Source: Planctomycetota bacterium (GTDB lineage Bacteria; Planctomycetota; UBA8742; UBA2392). From it: DNA of 40,860 bases. Under the pieces are notes generated by a model that did not search any database, was not told where the DNA came from, and saw only the letters and a list, made by a program, of their open reading frames with translations. Shown here piece by piece: positions 7,193 to 15,520 of this stretch (positions within the stretch are counted from its first letter, which is position 1; each line of letters starts with the position of its first letter). The stretch is from contig JAGQRI010000004.1 of NCBI GenBank assembly GCA_020425515.1, positions 1-40,860 of the forward strand. The letters run 5' to 3'. The position numbers and the translations under genes are program-made.

Positions 7193-8321
7193 GCAATTGC
7201 AGCGAGCCGGCAAACACGTTTACGCCTTCGAAATGGATTCCGAAGACGCAGTCATCTATCTGCTGGAGGACGGCGTCGCCAAAGAGGTAAAGACCGCCGA
7301 CGGCTCGGCGCTGAAGGGCAATCCGTTCACCGCGGTCCCGGTGGGTGATCAGCTCATCATTGCCGGGCCCGGTAACGCACTGCAGCTCGTTACCGGCATC
7401 AAAGCCGAGCCTCTCCTGAAGAAGAACGGAAACGCGGTCACGATTGAATCCAGTTCAGTTAACAAGTTCCGTCGGCGGCCGGAACAGCACGACGGCCCGT
7501 ACATCATGATGAGCTGGGGGCTTTGCTATGTGGACGGCAACCAGCTGCTCGACGCCGAGCAGATTGACAAAAAGGACTCGTCTGGCGGGTACTTCATGGC
7601 AGGCACCTACGTGCATTGCACCGGCCGGAACAAGGAATCGTCCTGCTGGTACTGGGACAAAGGCAAGGCCAAGCGAATCAAGGGCCTGGAGCGCCCGGAT
7701 GCCGGTTTCACCCAGATAGGAGATTTCCTGCAGTCTTCGGCAGGGCCGCTGTACTACTTCAACGGCAAGAAGGCGCAGGAAGTGAAGATCGACACGACCG
7801 GGGCGCTGAATCTGGGCTATCGCCTCGACGACTCGTGGTTGAGCTTCGTATCGGACGGGCGGGGGTTCCATGCATTCGAGCTCCACTCCGGAAAGGCATC
7901 GGCCTGGAAGCCGTTCAAAGATATGCCTCCGGCGGACTACATGGGCTGGTCCTGCGGCGCCCACATCGTCCTCGCCGGAACGGGAGGCGACAGCCACGTG
8001 TACAAGGCGACCCTCAAGGATGTTCAGGAGATCAAGCTTCCCGAGGGTGTGTCGTTCCGCCCGCGTCCCGATCCTACAACACCGCCTGCGGCTGTCGGGG
8101 CAGGGCAATGCGTCGCCCTGCGGGTCGAGAACGCCCAGAGTGATTCGACTATCCTGTTCATCGGCAAGGACAACGTGCCGCACCTGCTTCCGACAGGCAA
8201 CGAAGGCAAAGTCCGTCTGGACCCCCGCATGCCATTTGAGGCCGACGAGACCGGAATCTACGCAACGGGCATCAACACGAAAGCGAGGGGATACATCACC
8301 CTGTACGCCGCCTGCGAGTAG
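7053..8321 (+). CDS. Secreted repeat protein, tandem paralog 2
   Basis: A 422-residue paralog of the preceding gene, with the same ribosome-binding site (CGGAGG) and an almost identical signal peptide (two substitutions, A10P and I13L). Recurring blocks are CWYWDKGKAKRIKGLE, LYYFNGKKAQEVKID and VYKATLKDVQEIKLPEG, aligned with those in paralog 1. The conserved CWYW and WSCG Cys/Trp positions are kept in both. The body differs widely from paralog 1 although the cassette before it does not. It is convergent with the intact ankyrin lipoprotein gene, 113 bases away; that spacer shows nothing recognisable. The function is unknown. Confidence 0.85.
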   Translation: MTSRLAWSLPVLLCLMLSTNSAVGAEDAESTIWKAVTLEDGSAAPGLQLQRAGKHVYAFEMDSEDAVIYLLEDGVAKEVKTADGSALKGNPFTAVPVGDQLIIAGPGNALQLVTGIKAEPLLKKNGNAVTIESSSVNKFRRRPEQHDGPYIMMSWGLCYVDGNQLLDAEQIDKKDSSGGYFMAGTYVHCTGRNKESSCWYWDKGKAKRIKGLERPDAGFTQIGDFLQSSAGPLYYFNGKKAQEVKIDTTGALNLGYRLDDSWLSFVSDGRGFHAFELHSGKASAWKPFKDMPPADYMGWSCGAHIVLAGTGGDSHVYKATLKDVQEIKLPEGVSFRPRPDPTTPPAAVGAGQCVALRVENAQSDSTILFIGKDNVPHLLPTGNEGKVRLDPRMPFEADETGIYATGINTKARGYITLYAACE

Positions 8322-8434
8322 CCGCGCCAGCTTAGGCCCGTAGCTGAGCCGGACGCTGTTGGAGGGTCCTCACCTCGCGAACCGGGATGTCAGGGATGCC
8401 GAATGGTTTCCCGCTTTCGCCCTAAAATGCCCAA

Positions 8435-9559
8435 CTACTGCCCTGCATCACCCAGCAGCATCTGGACGTCTAGCCAGTAGGCGTCGTCGCGCGGTGTGTG
8501 ACCTGCTTCGTTCTTGATGGCGGCGTCAGCACCGTGCTTCAGCAGCAGCTTCACGCACTCGATGGCGCGTTGCTTTGCCTCACCGTCTTCACTACAGCGC
8601 GCTGCGAAATGCAGGGGCGTGTCGCCATGCTTGTCTTTGACGTTGACCTCGGCCCCTGCATCAATAAGCACCCGGACCAATTCAGGATTGCTGATGTCGG
8701 CGGCGGCGGCATGTAGTGCCGTCTCCTGCCTGGATCCCTCGGCGTTGACGTCCAGGTCGGACTTGAGCATCCGGCGCATCAATGCGGCACTGTCGCAGCG
8801 TGCGCTGTACCAGAGGATCATGTTGGTAGCCGCCAAACAGCGGGACGGGTCGGCGCCATGCTCCAGAAGTAGTATAGCACACTCCGCGTTTCGCGTTGCG
8901 ATAGCGCGGCCCAGAGGGGTGTCCCCGTTCGAATTCTCCACGTCCACGGACGCGCCGTCCGGCATGTGCGCAAGCAGCAGCTTCAGCATGGGCAACGGGT
9001 CATCGAATAAGTTCCCAGCAACCGCATGCAGCGGGGTGCCCCAGTCCCCTGCGTTCTCCGTCGGGTTCGCACCGTGCTCCAGCAGGACCCTGGCACATTC
9101 TACCCGGAGTTCGCCGACCGCGACGGAAAGCGCCGAATTGTGCATGAAATCCACGTCGCGCTGGGAAGCACCGTGCTCAATCAGGCAGAGTACGTTTTCA
9201 GGCCGGTCTGAAATGATGGCGTTGGACAGCGGGGCTACACCGTTCGCATTCTTCTCGTCCGGGTCTCCGCCGTGCTCCAGCAGAAGTGGCAGGCTGCGGC
9301 TGTTCTCAATCAGTGCGGCGGCCTGCACACAGGACGCTCGCATATCGTCGTACACCGCGTTGGGGTCGCCGCCGTCGTCGAGGTATTCCCGCACGGCATC
9401 CACGTCATCATCGACAATCGCCTTCATTACCGATCGTGGCATCTCCGGGTGATGCGCGGCCGGCGAATTATTGCCGTCACTTCCGGAGCCGCAGGCTGTG
9501 AGCATCAACAGGGTGCCGACGCAGAGAGCAAGCAGGATGGATCGTGTTTGCTTAGACAT
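8435..9559 (-). CDS. Ankyrin-repeat lipoprotein
   Basis: The 374-residue protein starts at the ATG at 9559, where a signal peptide ends in the lipobox LTAC (Cys23). After a short linker come roughly nine ankyrin repeats. Canonical ones are NGVAPLSNAII, WGTPLHAVAGN, NGDTPLGRAIATRNAECA, ETALHAAAADISNPELVRVL and GDTPLHFAARCSED, each followed by a helix ending in LLEHGADP-type turns. Ankyrin repeats are protein-binding scaffolds, and the lipid anchor places this one in the periplasm or on the outer membrane. The extreme C-terminus is duplicated as a remnant at 6918-6989, which shows that the gene took part in the tandem duplication to its left. An alternative ATG lies two codons upstream (9565). 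Confidence 0.88.
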   Translation of the reverse strand: MSKQTRSILLALCVGTLLMLTACGSGSDGNNSPAAHHPEMPRSVMKAIVDDDVDAVREYLDDGGDPNAVYDDMRASCVQAAALIENSRSLPLLLEHGGDPDEKNANGVAPLSNAIISDRPENVLCLIEHGASQRDVDFMHNSALSVAVGELRVECARVLLEHGANPTENAGDWGTPLHAVAGNLFDDPLPMLKLLLAHMPDGASVDVENSNGDTPLGRAIATRNAECAILLLEHGADPSRCLAATNMILWYSARCDSAALMRRMLKSDLDVNAEGSRQETALHAAAADISNPELVRVLIDAGAEVNVKDKHGDTPLHFAARCSEDGEAKQRAIECVKLLLKHGADAAIKNEAGHTPRDDAYWLDVQMLLGDAGQ

Positions 9560-9699
9560 GGGCATCCAAGGAGAGTCTATCACGCCGCTGCGACATTGTG
9601 CTGGAAACACTCGAATCAATGCGGCGTCGCGGGTGTTATTGGTCTGGGGGCGCAATCTCCCGCCGGCACTCGGCATCGCAACCGGAAAAGGGGGCAGCC

Positions 9700-10119
9700 A
9701 TGAACAGCGAGAGTTCAGGTAACGGCGAAACCGCCAACGCGTTCGCCATCGCGCTGGGGCACGCTGACAAAATCCCGGCCAGCGAACGCGCTAGGGTGGA
9801 AGGCGACATAGGCCACGTCGCACGGGAGTTGCAGACTGAACTGGAGAGTCTGAAGGACTCGGCGACTTACGTTGATCGCGGAGCGCTGCGGCTGATCCGG
9901 TCACTGAGTTCAACCGCGAACCTGAAGCGGGAGGACGTCAGAATCCTGGCATACGAGTTGATGGACCGCGGCTTTGACTCAAGGCGGGCACTATCGTTGA
10001 TGGACCAGCTAGCGCAGCTCGCGCCACCCGCGCCGGCCGGCGGCCCCACAAGCTGGGTTGCAAAGCAGCGGCTCAAGAAACGCCAGCGAAAACGGAAGAA
10101 GCACAAGCGAACACGCTAG
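9700..10119 (+). CDS. Small protein with strongly basic tail, function unknown
   Basis: The ATG at 9700 has a good ribosome-binding site (AAAGGGGG) and gives 139 residues; a longer frame to 9598 has none. The protein is predicted mostly helical (VEGDIGHVARELQTELESL, then DRGALRLIRSLSS and LKREDVRILAYELM). It ends in a Pro/Gly hinge and a highly basic tail (KQRLKKRQRKRKKHKRTR), which suggests contact with nucleic acid or acidic surfaces. I do not recognise the family. Its TAG stop overlaps the TAG of the convergent KAP gene in a shared CTAG. Confidence 0.65.
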   Translation: MNSESSGNGETANAFAIALGHADKIPASERARVEGDIGHVARELQTELESLKDSATYVDRGALRLIRSLSSTANLKREDVRILAYELMDRGFDSRRALSLMDQLAQLAPPAPAGGPTSWVAKQRLKKRQRKRKKHKRTR

Positions 10120-11549
10120 CGCAGCCCCATGCCTATCAGGACGAGCTGGGCGCCGGCCTGGATCAGAATGTCGGTGGGCAGGAAGTGGCGGATGTCGAGG
10201 ATGTAGCCGATCTCGCGCTCTTCTTCGGGGCTCAGGCTCAGGAACTCGCGCAGCCACGCAAGCGCGTCATCCTCGTCGTCCGGGAGCTCCCAGTTGGGGG
10301 CGATCGTCATCATCTCCTCGATCACCTCCATGCGCGCTTCCAGCAGGCGCAGGTCGGAAATGCGCTCGACGATGCGCGGGAAGCGCTCGCGCACCAGGTA
10401 GCCGCACAACACGCCGAGGCGCACAACGTCCGGCATCAGCGTCACTTTCGAGATGTACTCTTCCTCGTCGATGATGATCGTGCGCACCTCGTTCAGCGTA
10501 CGCCGGACCTTGCGGATATCCGACCCGCCATGGATGCGCAGCAGGCGCGTGGCGCTGATCACCGCCCGGTCCGCCATCTCCGGGTGCGCCTTGCCGACCA
10601 GCCCCTCCCACTCGGCCATGCGCCACTCGACGCCGAGGATCTGCGCCCAGATCACGCGGGCGCGTTCCTCGGTACCGAGGATGCGCCGGTCGAACAGCTT
10701 GTCGATGTAGGCGCGCCCGTCGACGTTGGCCTCATAGGCGCTGCGCACCCAGGAGCGCGCGATTACCTCATCCAGCGCCACCACCACCACCAGCCCCGGC
10801 ACGGCAAAAAAGCGACCGGCCGCCTCAAGCAACGCGAGCCCCAGCGCAGGCGGGCAGCGGTCGAGGTCGTCCACGAACAGGAAGCACGGCAGGTGCGGGT
10901 CGACCTGCGCGTGGCGGATGTGCTGGACGATGATCTCCATCTGTTCCTTGAAGCGTTTCGGGAACAGGTAGCTGCGCGAACGCTCAAGCAGTTTCTGCTG
11001 GCGGTAGCGATCCTCGTTCAGGCTGGCCGCGTCGCTGAGCAGCTTGCTGGCGTGGGCGAGCTCGGCCAGCGGCTTGTCGCGCACCACGAGCTGGCTGATC
11101 AGGTCTGACGCCACCAACAGGGCGCGTTCGCCCGAATCGACCGAGTCGCGGCTGTGAATGCCGGTGCCGCTGGGGAAGCCTTTGCGGCGCATGGCGGCGC
11201 TGACGATGGCGTCCACCTGCTCGCCCGTCGGCGCGGTCGCGTCGCCCTTGATGTCGAGCCGGTCCCACAACGCGAACAGCATGCTGGCGAAGGGGTCAGC
11301 GTCTTCCTTGTGCGCCCAGCCGTTGAACCAGCTGACGGTCGCGCCCGCCTTCACGATGTGCTGGTCGATCAGCTTCATCTGGGTGGACTTGCCGGCGCCG
11401 TGGCTGCCGGTAACCAGCGCCGTGCGCAGCGTGCTTTTGCCTTCTTCGAGCAGCATGTACGCAGCCGCCTGGGCCGCATCGTCGCAGAGGTCGTAGGCGA
11501 AGATGGGCATGCCGTCTGCGGTAAGCTTGGTCTCGGCGCTGGTGGTCAT
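10116..11549 (-). CDS. KAP-family P-loop NTPase
   Basis: KAP NTPases are STAND-like ATPases; known members include the phage-exclusion protein PifA and animal Kidins220. This 477-residue protein has a Walker A (VTGSHGAGKST, residues 46-56), the family-typical VSWFNGWAHKEDADPF after the first helix (about 72-87), and a Walker B with an extended acid run (CFLFVDDLDRC, 222-232). GLVVVVALDEVIARSWV follows, then an LFDRRI-type sensor segment. Many KAP proteins carry two or four membrane helices inside the ATPase domain; none is visible here, so this is a soluble form. The C-terminal 120 residues are acidic and helical, with no known fold seen. It is convergent with the small basic-tail protein. 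The function is unknown; defence is possible but rests on family only. Confidence 0.85.
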   Translation of the reverse strand: MTTSAETKLTADGMPIFAYDLCDDAAQAAAYMLLEEGKSTLRTALVTGSHGAGKSTQMKLIDQHIVKAGATVSWFNGWAHKEDADPFASMLFALWDRLDIKGDATAPTGEQVDAIVSAAMRRKGFPSGTGIHSRDSVDSGERALLVASDLISQLVVRDKPLAELAHASKLLSDAASLNEDRYRQQKLLERSRSYLFPKRFKEQMEIIVQHIRHAQVDPHLPCFLFVDDLDRCPPALGLALLEAAGRFFAVPGLVVVVALDEVIARSWVRSAYEANVDGRAYIDKLFDRRILGTEERARVIWAQILGVEWRMAEWEGLVGKAHPEMADRAVISATRLLRIHGGSDIRKVRRTLNEVRTIIIDEEEYISKVTLMPDVVRLGVLCGYLVRERFPRIVERISDLRLLEARMEVIEEMMTIAPNWELPDDEDDALAWLREFLSLSPEEEREIGYILDIRHFLPTDILIQAGAQLVLIGMGLR

Positions 11550-11814
11550 GCACCGTTATTGTGGGGCGGAGTGGGCGTTATGTCGAGTTGATTAGTCGCT
11601 GCCACAGGTGGTGGTTACTTAATAGAAGCAGCCCGACCGGCGTGGGGTCCGTTCGGGCTGCGCGTCGAGATGGGTCGCTCAGGAGAAGAACGTGCCCGCT
11701 CGCTAGTACTATTACGGCTTGCCACAACTTAAGTTCAAAAGATTAATTCAATAATTGTTTCGCACAATCGGTACGCATCACAAAGCTGTCACATTGCACC
11801 CCTGTGGCATCGAC
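11550..11814. other. Intergenic region with AT-rich island and hairpin
   Basis: 265 bases separate the KAP start from the stop of the next minus-strand gene. It holds a hairpin at 11628-11661 and, at about 11705-11765, an island much richer in A and T than the rest of the window, including the palindrome AACTTAAGTT. The island lies upstream of the KAP gene and may hold its promoter, but no clear -35/-10 pair could be fixed. I see no coding frame. Confidence 0.5.
11628..11661 (-). terminator. Possible terminator after surface protein gene
   Basis: GCAGCCCGA and TCGGGCTGC form a perfect 9-bp stem with a 16-base loop. On the minus strand it is followed by TTCTATTAAG, a modest T-rich tail, downstream of the gene that ends at 11815. 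Confidence 0.35.
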
Positions 11815-13458
11815 TTATGGAACCGTACGCCGCGTTCGCACCGCGACCGCCATGGCGCACATTGCAGCCAGCAGCAGCAGCGTCCAGCCCTGCTCCGTGC
11901 CGGTGCTGCAGCCGCTGTCGCCGCCACCGCCGCCCCCGCCGCCTTGGCCGAACGACACAACTGACACACTGTCGTCAAAGATGACCGAGTAGTTGAAATC
12001 GTCCGCCGCAGTGGCCGCAATGACGAGCCGGAAAGTCACGACCCCGCTGCGCGAGCTGGAGGTCGCATTGAATGCCGGCGAGCCCGAACTCAGCGTTCCC
12101 AGGCTGGTCGGCGATCCGACGCTGTCGAGCTCAAACAGCTCGCCCGACGTGGTACTTCCCCCGTACAGGCTGGCATAGAGGTTGGCCGTGTGCGCCGTAC
12201 CGCCGAAGTCCACGTTGAATTCCCGGGTGTAGGTGCCCGCGGCCGTCGACTCCGCGCCGACCACGCCACGGTCGAACAGGGACTGGAAGGGGATCGTTGA
12301 TCCCAATGTCTGCGTTCCCAGGTTCGTCACGTTACCCGAGGCAACCGACACCTCAACGACCACGTTGTAGTTGACGGACGCACTCGCGCCCTCACCAAGA
12401 CCCAGAAGGAACTCCTGGTATCCCGATCCCGACAGGAAGTTCACCTCTTGCGCCGCGAAGCCACCTGTTCCCGTCGTCGCCAGCGTGTCGAGGTCTAGAA
12501 ACAGCACCGGACTGATGTTGCCGCTTCCGGTTTCGTCAAACTGTTTGAACTGCACCATCACGGAGTTGGAAGTCGTTCCGAAATCGATGCCAATGAGTGT
12601 GTAGGCGAAGCCGTCCGCGGGAATGCTGCCGGACAGGCTGATCTGGGTGTAAGCCTGCACGCTCGCCGTCGAGGGCAGGATGGCCGTCCAGTCGAAATTC
12701 ATGTTGGCGGTGTCGGCCAGCACCCGGATGCGTACCACGCCGCTACGGCTCGACGTCGTGAAGGTGCCGTCATCGTTCCAGCTCGACGTTCCGGAAAGCG
12801 TGCCAAGGCTGCTGGTGCTCCCGTCGGCCAGCACCTCAAGTACTTCGAGGTCGCCCGTGATGTTGCCGTCGCCCGTGACGGCAAAAGTGATCGACTGCGC
12901 CACCGAGCCGAAGTCCACCAGGAACTCCATCGGCTGCGGCGTGCCCGTCGAATCCACACCCCAGTTGGCCTGGATCGCGCGGCTGAACAGCCGGTTCACT
13001 TCCGTGAGTCCGTTCGGCGACCAGCTGTTGGTCTCGGCCTGGGTGATCGCGCCGGAGGACAGAGCCGCCACCGTCAGCGTCCCGCTGTAGGTGACAGGCC
13101 CGCCGCCGCTGTCGGAGTTGATGGAGATCGCGAACTGGTGCACGCCGGTGTAGCTGGCACTGGTGACGGACAGGTTGATCGTGCCCGTGCCGGCATCGCT
13201 GCCCTGGTCCACCGTGCCCGTGAAGCCGGTGGCCGCCATGGCGTCGAGGTCGCCCAGGAAGACGTCCAGCCCGTCCGTTCCGCTGTTGCCCGAGATGCTG
13301 AGCGTGACCGCCAGCGGCGTCGCACTGGTTGCGAAATCGATATCCACGACAAGAAAGTCCTGCGTGTTCGCTGCCACGGTGCCGCCGACGTTGAACGTCG
13401 CCTGGGCCGATACCGCGCCGGCGCACAGCACCGCCAGCAAGACCAGCATGATGCGCAT
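11815..13458 (-). CDS. Exported beta-sandwich surface protein with Cys-type C-terminal sorting tail
   Basis: The 547-residue product starts at an ATG with a strong GAGGAGG site. It has a signal peptide (MRIMLVLLAVLCAGAVSA, cleaved before QATF). The body is a series of about four beta-sandwich units with a recurring logic: FLVVDIDFATSATPLAVTLS, then FLVDFGSVAQSITFAVTG, YTLIGIDFGTTSNSVMVQF and REFNVDFGGTAHTANLYAS. These resemble pre-peptidase-type domains. The tail is GGGGDSGCSTGTEQGW (Cys517), a hydrophobic helix (TLLLLAAMCAMAVAVR), then Arg-rich residues. This is the same three-part ending as five other proteins in the window, so anchoring through a sorting system is inferred. The enzyme that would process it is not visible here. 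Confidence 0.85.
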   Translation of the reverse strand: MRIMLVLLAVLCAGAVSAQATFNVGGTVAANTQDFLVVDIDFATSATPLAVTLSISGNSGTDGLDVFLGDLDAMAATGFTGTVDQGSDAGTGTINLSVTSASYTGVHQFAISINSDSGGGPVTYSGTLTVAALSSGAITQAETNSWSPNGLTEVNRLFSRAIQANWGVDSTGTPQPMEFLVDFGSVAQSITFAVTGDGNITGDLEVLEVLADGSTSSLGTLSGTSSWNDDGTFTTSSRSGVVRIRVLADTANMNFDWTAILPSTASVQAYTQISLSGSIPADGFAYTLIGIDFGTTSNSVMVQFKQFDETGSGNISPVLFLDLDTLATTGTGGFAAQEVNFLSGSGYQEFLLGLGEGASASVNYNVVVEVSVASGNVTNLGTQTLGSTIPFQSLFDRGVVGAESTAAGTYTREFNVDFGGTAHTANLYASLYGGSTTSGELFELDSVGSPTSLGTLSSGSPAFNATSSSRSGVVTFRLVIAATAADDFNYSVIFDDSVSVVSFGQGGGGGGGGDSGCSTGTEQGWTLLLLAAMCAMAVAVRTRRTVP

Positions 13459-13537
13459 GGTGCCTCCTCAGGCGCCCCGAACGGGACGCTTTGTTGTGAT
13501 TGTGAGCATTGGAATTATGAAGCGGACTGCCGCCGCT

Positions 13538-13978
13538 TCAAGGCTCTTGATACGCGATGTCCACGAACAGCTTGTAGCGCCCTTCTGCGATCACCCGGTC
13601 GCCGACCCTCGCGACGGCGTCAAACAACCCCATGCCGTCCATGCGCTTCAGGCAGTCGCCCGTGACCTCGATGGTTTCGCCGACGGCAGCGCGCCCGTGC
13701 AGCTTCACGCCGGTCAGCCCGGTCAGGTAGCCGCGTTGTACTTTGCCGCCCTTGGATTGCGCGTACATGGCGTCGCCGGCGGCGATGGTCTGCGCGATGA
13801 CCTCAAGCAGGGCCGACTCGTCCAACCAGCCCCCGTCAACGAAGGGGTCGCCGGCGCGCACCTCACGCGTGGCGCGGATGCGTTCCGGGCCGTACTCGGT
13901 GACGGCGTCGATCAGCACCATCGGGGCGCGGTGCGGGATCAGTTCACGGAAGGCGTGCGGGTCCATGATCGTGGTCAT
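13538..13978 (-). CDS. Hotdog-fold 3-hydroxyacyl-ACP dehydratase-like protein
   Basis: The start is at 13978, because a longer frame to 14572 would run through the divergent glycosyltransferase gene. The 146 residues carry FabZ/ApeP-like hotdog traits: FRELIPHRAPMVLIDAV with the active-site-type His, ESALLEVIAQTIAAGDAM forming the central helix that bears the family Glu, GYLTGLTGVKLHG, and the closing strand AEGRYKLFVD. Family members dehydrate 3-hydroxyacyl-ACP in fatty-acid or aryl-polyene synthesis. No carrier protein or ketosynthase is present nearby, so the true pathway is unknown. It is divergent from a GT2-DUF2062 gene, a gene type also found in aryl-polyene clusters; that link is weak. 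Confidence 0.75.
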   Translation of the reverse strand: MTTIMDPHAFRELIPHRAPMVLIDAVTEYGPERIRATREVRAGDPFVDGGWLDESALLEVIAQTIAAGDAMYAQSKGGKVQRGYLTGLTGVKLHGRAAVGETIEVTGDCLKRMDGMGLFDAVARVGDRVIAEGRYKLFVDIAYQEP

Positions 13979-14008
13979 ACACCTGTAGCGCGGCCGGCTC
14001 AAGTTCGG

Positions 14009-14032
14009 GGCACGGGCGCCCTCGCCCGTGCC
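14009..14032. repeat. REP-like palindrome between divergent genes
   Basis: GGCACGGGCG and CGCCCGTGCC form a perfect 10-bp stem around CCCT. The core CACGGGCG/CGCCCGTG is shared with the hairpin at 3497-3515. Lying between two divergent starts, it cannot be a simple terminator for either gene. Confidence 0.6.
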
Positions 14033-14104
14033 ACTTCCTTGACACTGGACGCGTCCCCCGCGAGACTTTGGGCCGCTCACGGGGGCCTCTTCTGCGAGGG
14101 TCTG

Positions 14105-15457
14105 TTGGACCGCCCTGCCATTGCCGCTGCCGACGGTTACTGCGTCGTCATTCCCACCTACAACAACCGCAAGACGGTGCTCGACGTCGTGCGCAAGGTG
14201 CGCGCCGTCGCGGAGACCGTCATTGTCGTTGACGACGGCTGCAGCGACGACACCGCCGAGCTGCTGAAGGACGAGCCGGTCATCTACCTCAGGCACAAGC
14301 GCAACCGCGGCAAAGGCGTCGCACTGCGCACCGGTTTCAAGAGGGCGCTCGAGCTCGGCTACCACCATGCCGTCACCATCGACTCCGACGGGCAGCACTT
14401 CCCGGACGAAATTCCCACGCTCGTCGCCGAGTCGCAGGCTAACCCGGACGCCGTGGTGATCGGCGTGCGCGACATGAGCGTCGAGAACGTCCCCGGACGG
14501 TCGTCTTTCGGGCGCATGTTCAGCAACTACTGGCTGAAGGTCGCCACGGGCATCGATGTCGGCGACACGCAATCAGGCTTCCGCGTCTACCCGCTGCGGC
14601 ACGTGACGCGCATCCGCTGCTGGTCGAGGCGCTTCACTTACGAGTGCGAAGCCATCATCCGCATGGCCTGGGGCGGCTGCGGCATTCTGAACGTGCCGGT
14701 GAAGGTCTACTACCCGCCGAAGGCCGAGCGCGTCAGCCACTTCAACCCGTTCTGGGACAACGTCCGCTTCAGTTGCCTGTACCTGTACGCCAACTTCAGC
14801 CACCTGCTGGTTCCGCTTCCGCACAAGCGCCTGGTGCGCCGTGAAGAGCCGCTGTGGCAGGGCAGCATCGGCAAGTCGCTCAAGGCCGGCTGGCACCGCA
14901 TGCGCAAGCTGGCCGCACTGCCGGAACACCTCGAAATGAAAGGCGGGCCGATCAACCGCTTCCGTGCGCTGCTGCGCTACCTGGTGCATGAGAAGAACAC
15001 CCCCGGCGAGCTCGGACTGGCGGTCGGCATCGGCGCGTTCTGGGGCTGCAGCCCGTGGATCGGCTTTCACTGGCTGCTGGCGCTGTACTCGGCCACGCGC
15101 CAGCACCTGAACCGCATCGCCTGCGTGGCGGCCACCAACGTCAGTTTCGGGCCGCTGACCGGCGTGCTGGCGGTCGCGAGCATCTGGCTCGGCAAGTTGC
15201 TGCTGGGCCAGCCGTTCCTGTTGCCGCGCACCACCAACTGGAAGATCCTCAGCCGCTTCGCCTGGGACAGCCTTGGCGCATGGGTGCTGGGCAGCATTAT
15301 CATCGGGCTCGCCGCCAGTTTCGCGTTCGGGCTCAGCACGCTCTACGGCGTCCGCGCCCTGCGCCGCCGCCATGAGCACAAGCCCGCCGCGCCCGCGGAT
15401 GCGCCGGCCGGCGAAATCGTGGAGCCGTCGCCCGAACCACAGGGCTCGGCCGCCTGA
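14105..15457 (+). CDS. GT2 family glycosyltransferase fused to DUF2062
   Basis: The start is taken as TTG at 14105 with GAGGG just upstream (450 residues). No ATG fits without crossing the divergent hotdog gene, and TTG 14039 has no ribosome-binding site. Residues about 12-230 are a family 2 glycosyltransferase of the dolichyl-phosphate-mannose-synthase type: CVVIPTYNNRKTVLDVV, VIVVDDGCSDDTAELL, the DSDGQH motif (93-98) and GDTQSGFRVYPL. Residues about 285-410 match DUF2062 with several membrane-associating segments: ELGLAVGIGAFWGCSPWIGF and SLGAWVLGSIIIGLAASFAF. The enzyme would transfer a sugar from a nucleotide donor to a lipid or polyprenyl acceptor at the inner membrane. The Ala/Pro/Glu-rich C-terminus looks disordered. 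It lies 63 bases before the first beta-helix protein, so co-transcription is possible. Confidence 0.87.
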   Translation: MDRPAIAAADGYCVVIPTYNNRKTVLDVVRKVRAVAETVIVVDDGCSDDTAELLKDEPVIYLRHKRNRGKGVALRTGFKRALELGYHHAVTIDSDGQHFPDEIPTLVAESQANPDAVVIGVRDMSVENVPGRSSFGRMFSNYWLKVATGIDVGDTQSGFRVYPLRHVTRIRCWSRRFTYECEAIIRMAWGGCGILNVPVKVYYPPKAERVSHFNPFWDNVRFSCLYLYANFSHLLVPLPHKRLVRREEPLWQGSIGKSLKAGWHRMRKLAALPEHLEMKGGPINRFRALLRYLVHEKNTPGELGLAVGIGAFWGCSPWIGFHWLLALYSATRQHLNRIACVAATNVSFGPLTGVLAVASIWLGKLLLGQPFLLPRTTNWKILSRFAWDSLGAWVLGSIIIGLAASFAFGLSTLYGVRALRRRHEHKPAAPADAPAGEIVEPSPEPQGSAA

Positions 15458-15466
15458 CCGAGACTG

Positions 15467-15495
15467 TTTCAACTCAGGATTGCCCCGGCTATGCT
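15467..15495 (+). promoter_or_regulatory. Possible promoter of first beta-helix protein
   Basis: TTTCAA and TATGCT are separated by 17 bases, 25 bases before the ATG. The next gene in the row has TTTCAG-N17-TATCCT in the same place, which supports a shared promoter type. Confidence 0.35.
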
Positions 15496-15520
15496 CTTCG
15501 GCACTGTCCGGAGGAATCTC

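Noticed and set aside
13163-14104. ATG-started N-terminal extension of the glycosyltransferase to 764 residues
   Set aside because: It would cross the hotdog gene and part of a surface-protein gene on the other strand; the GT2 fold begins just after 14105.
13979-14572. N-terminal extension of the hotdog protein to 344 residues
   Set aside because: It would lie entirely over the divergent glycosyltransferase gene, and the hotdog homology begins only after 13978.
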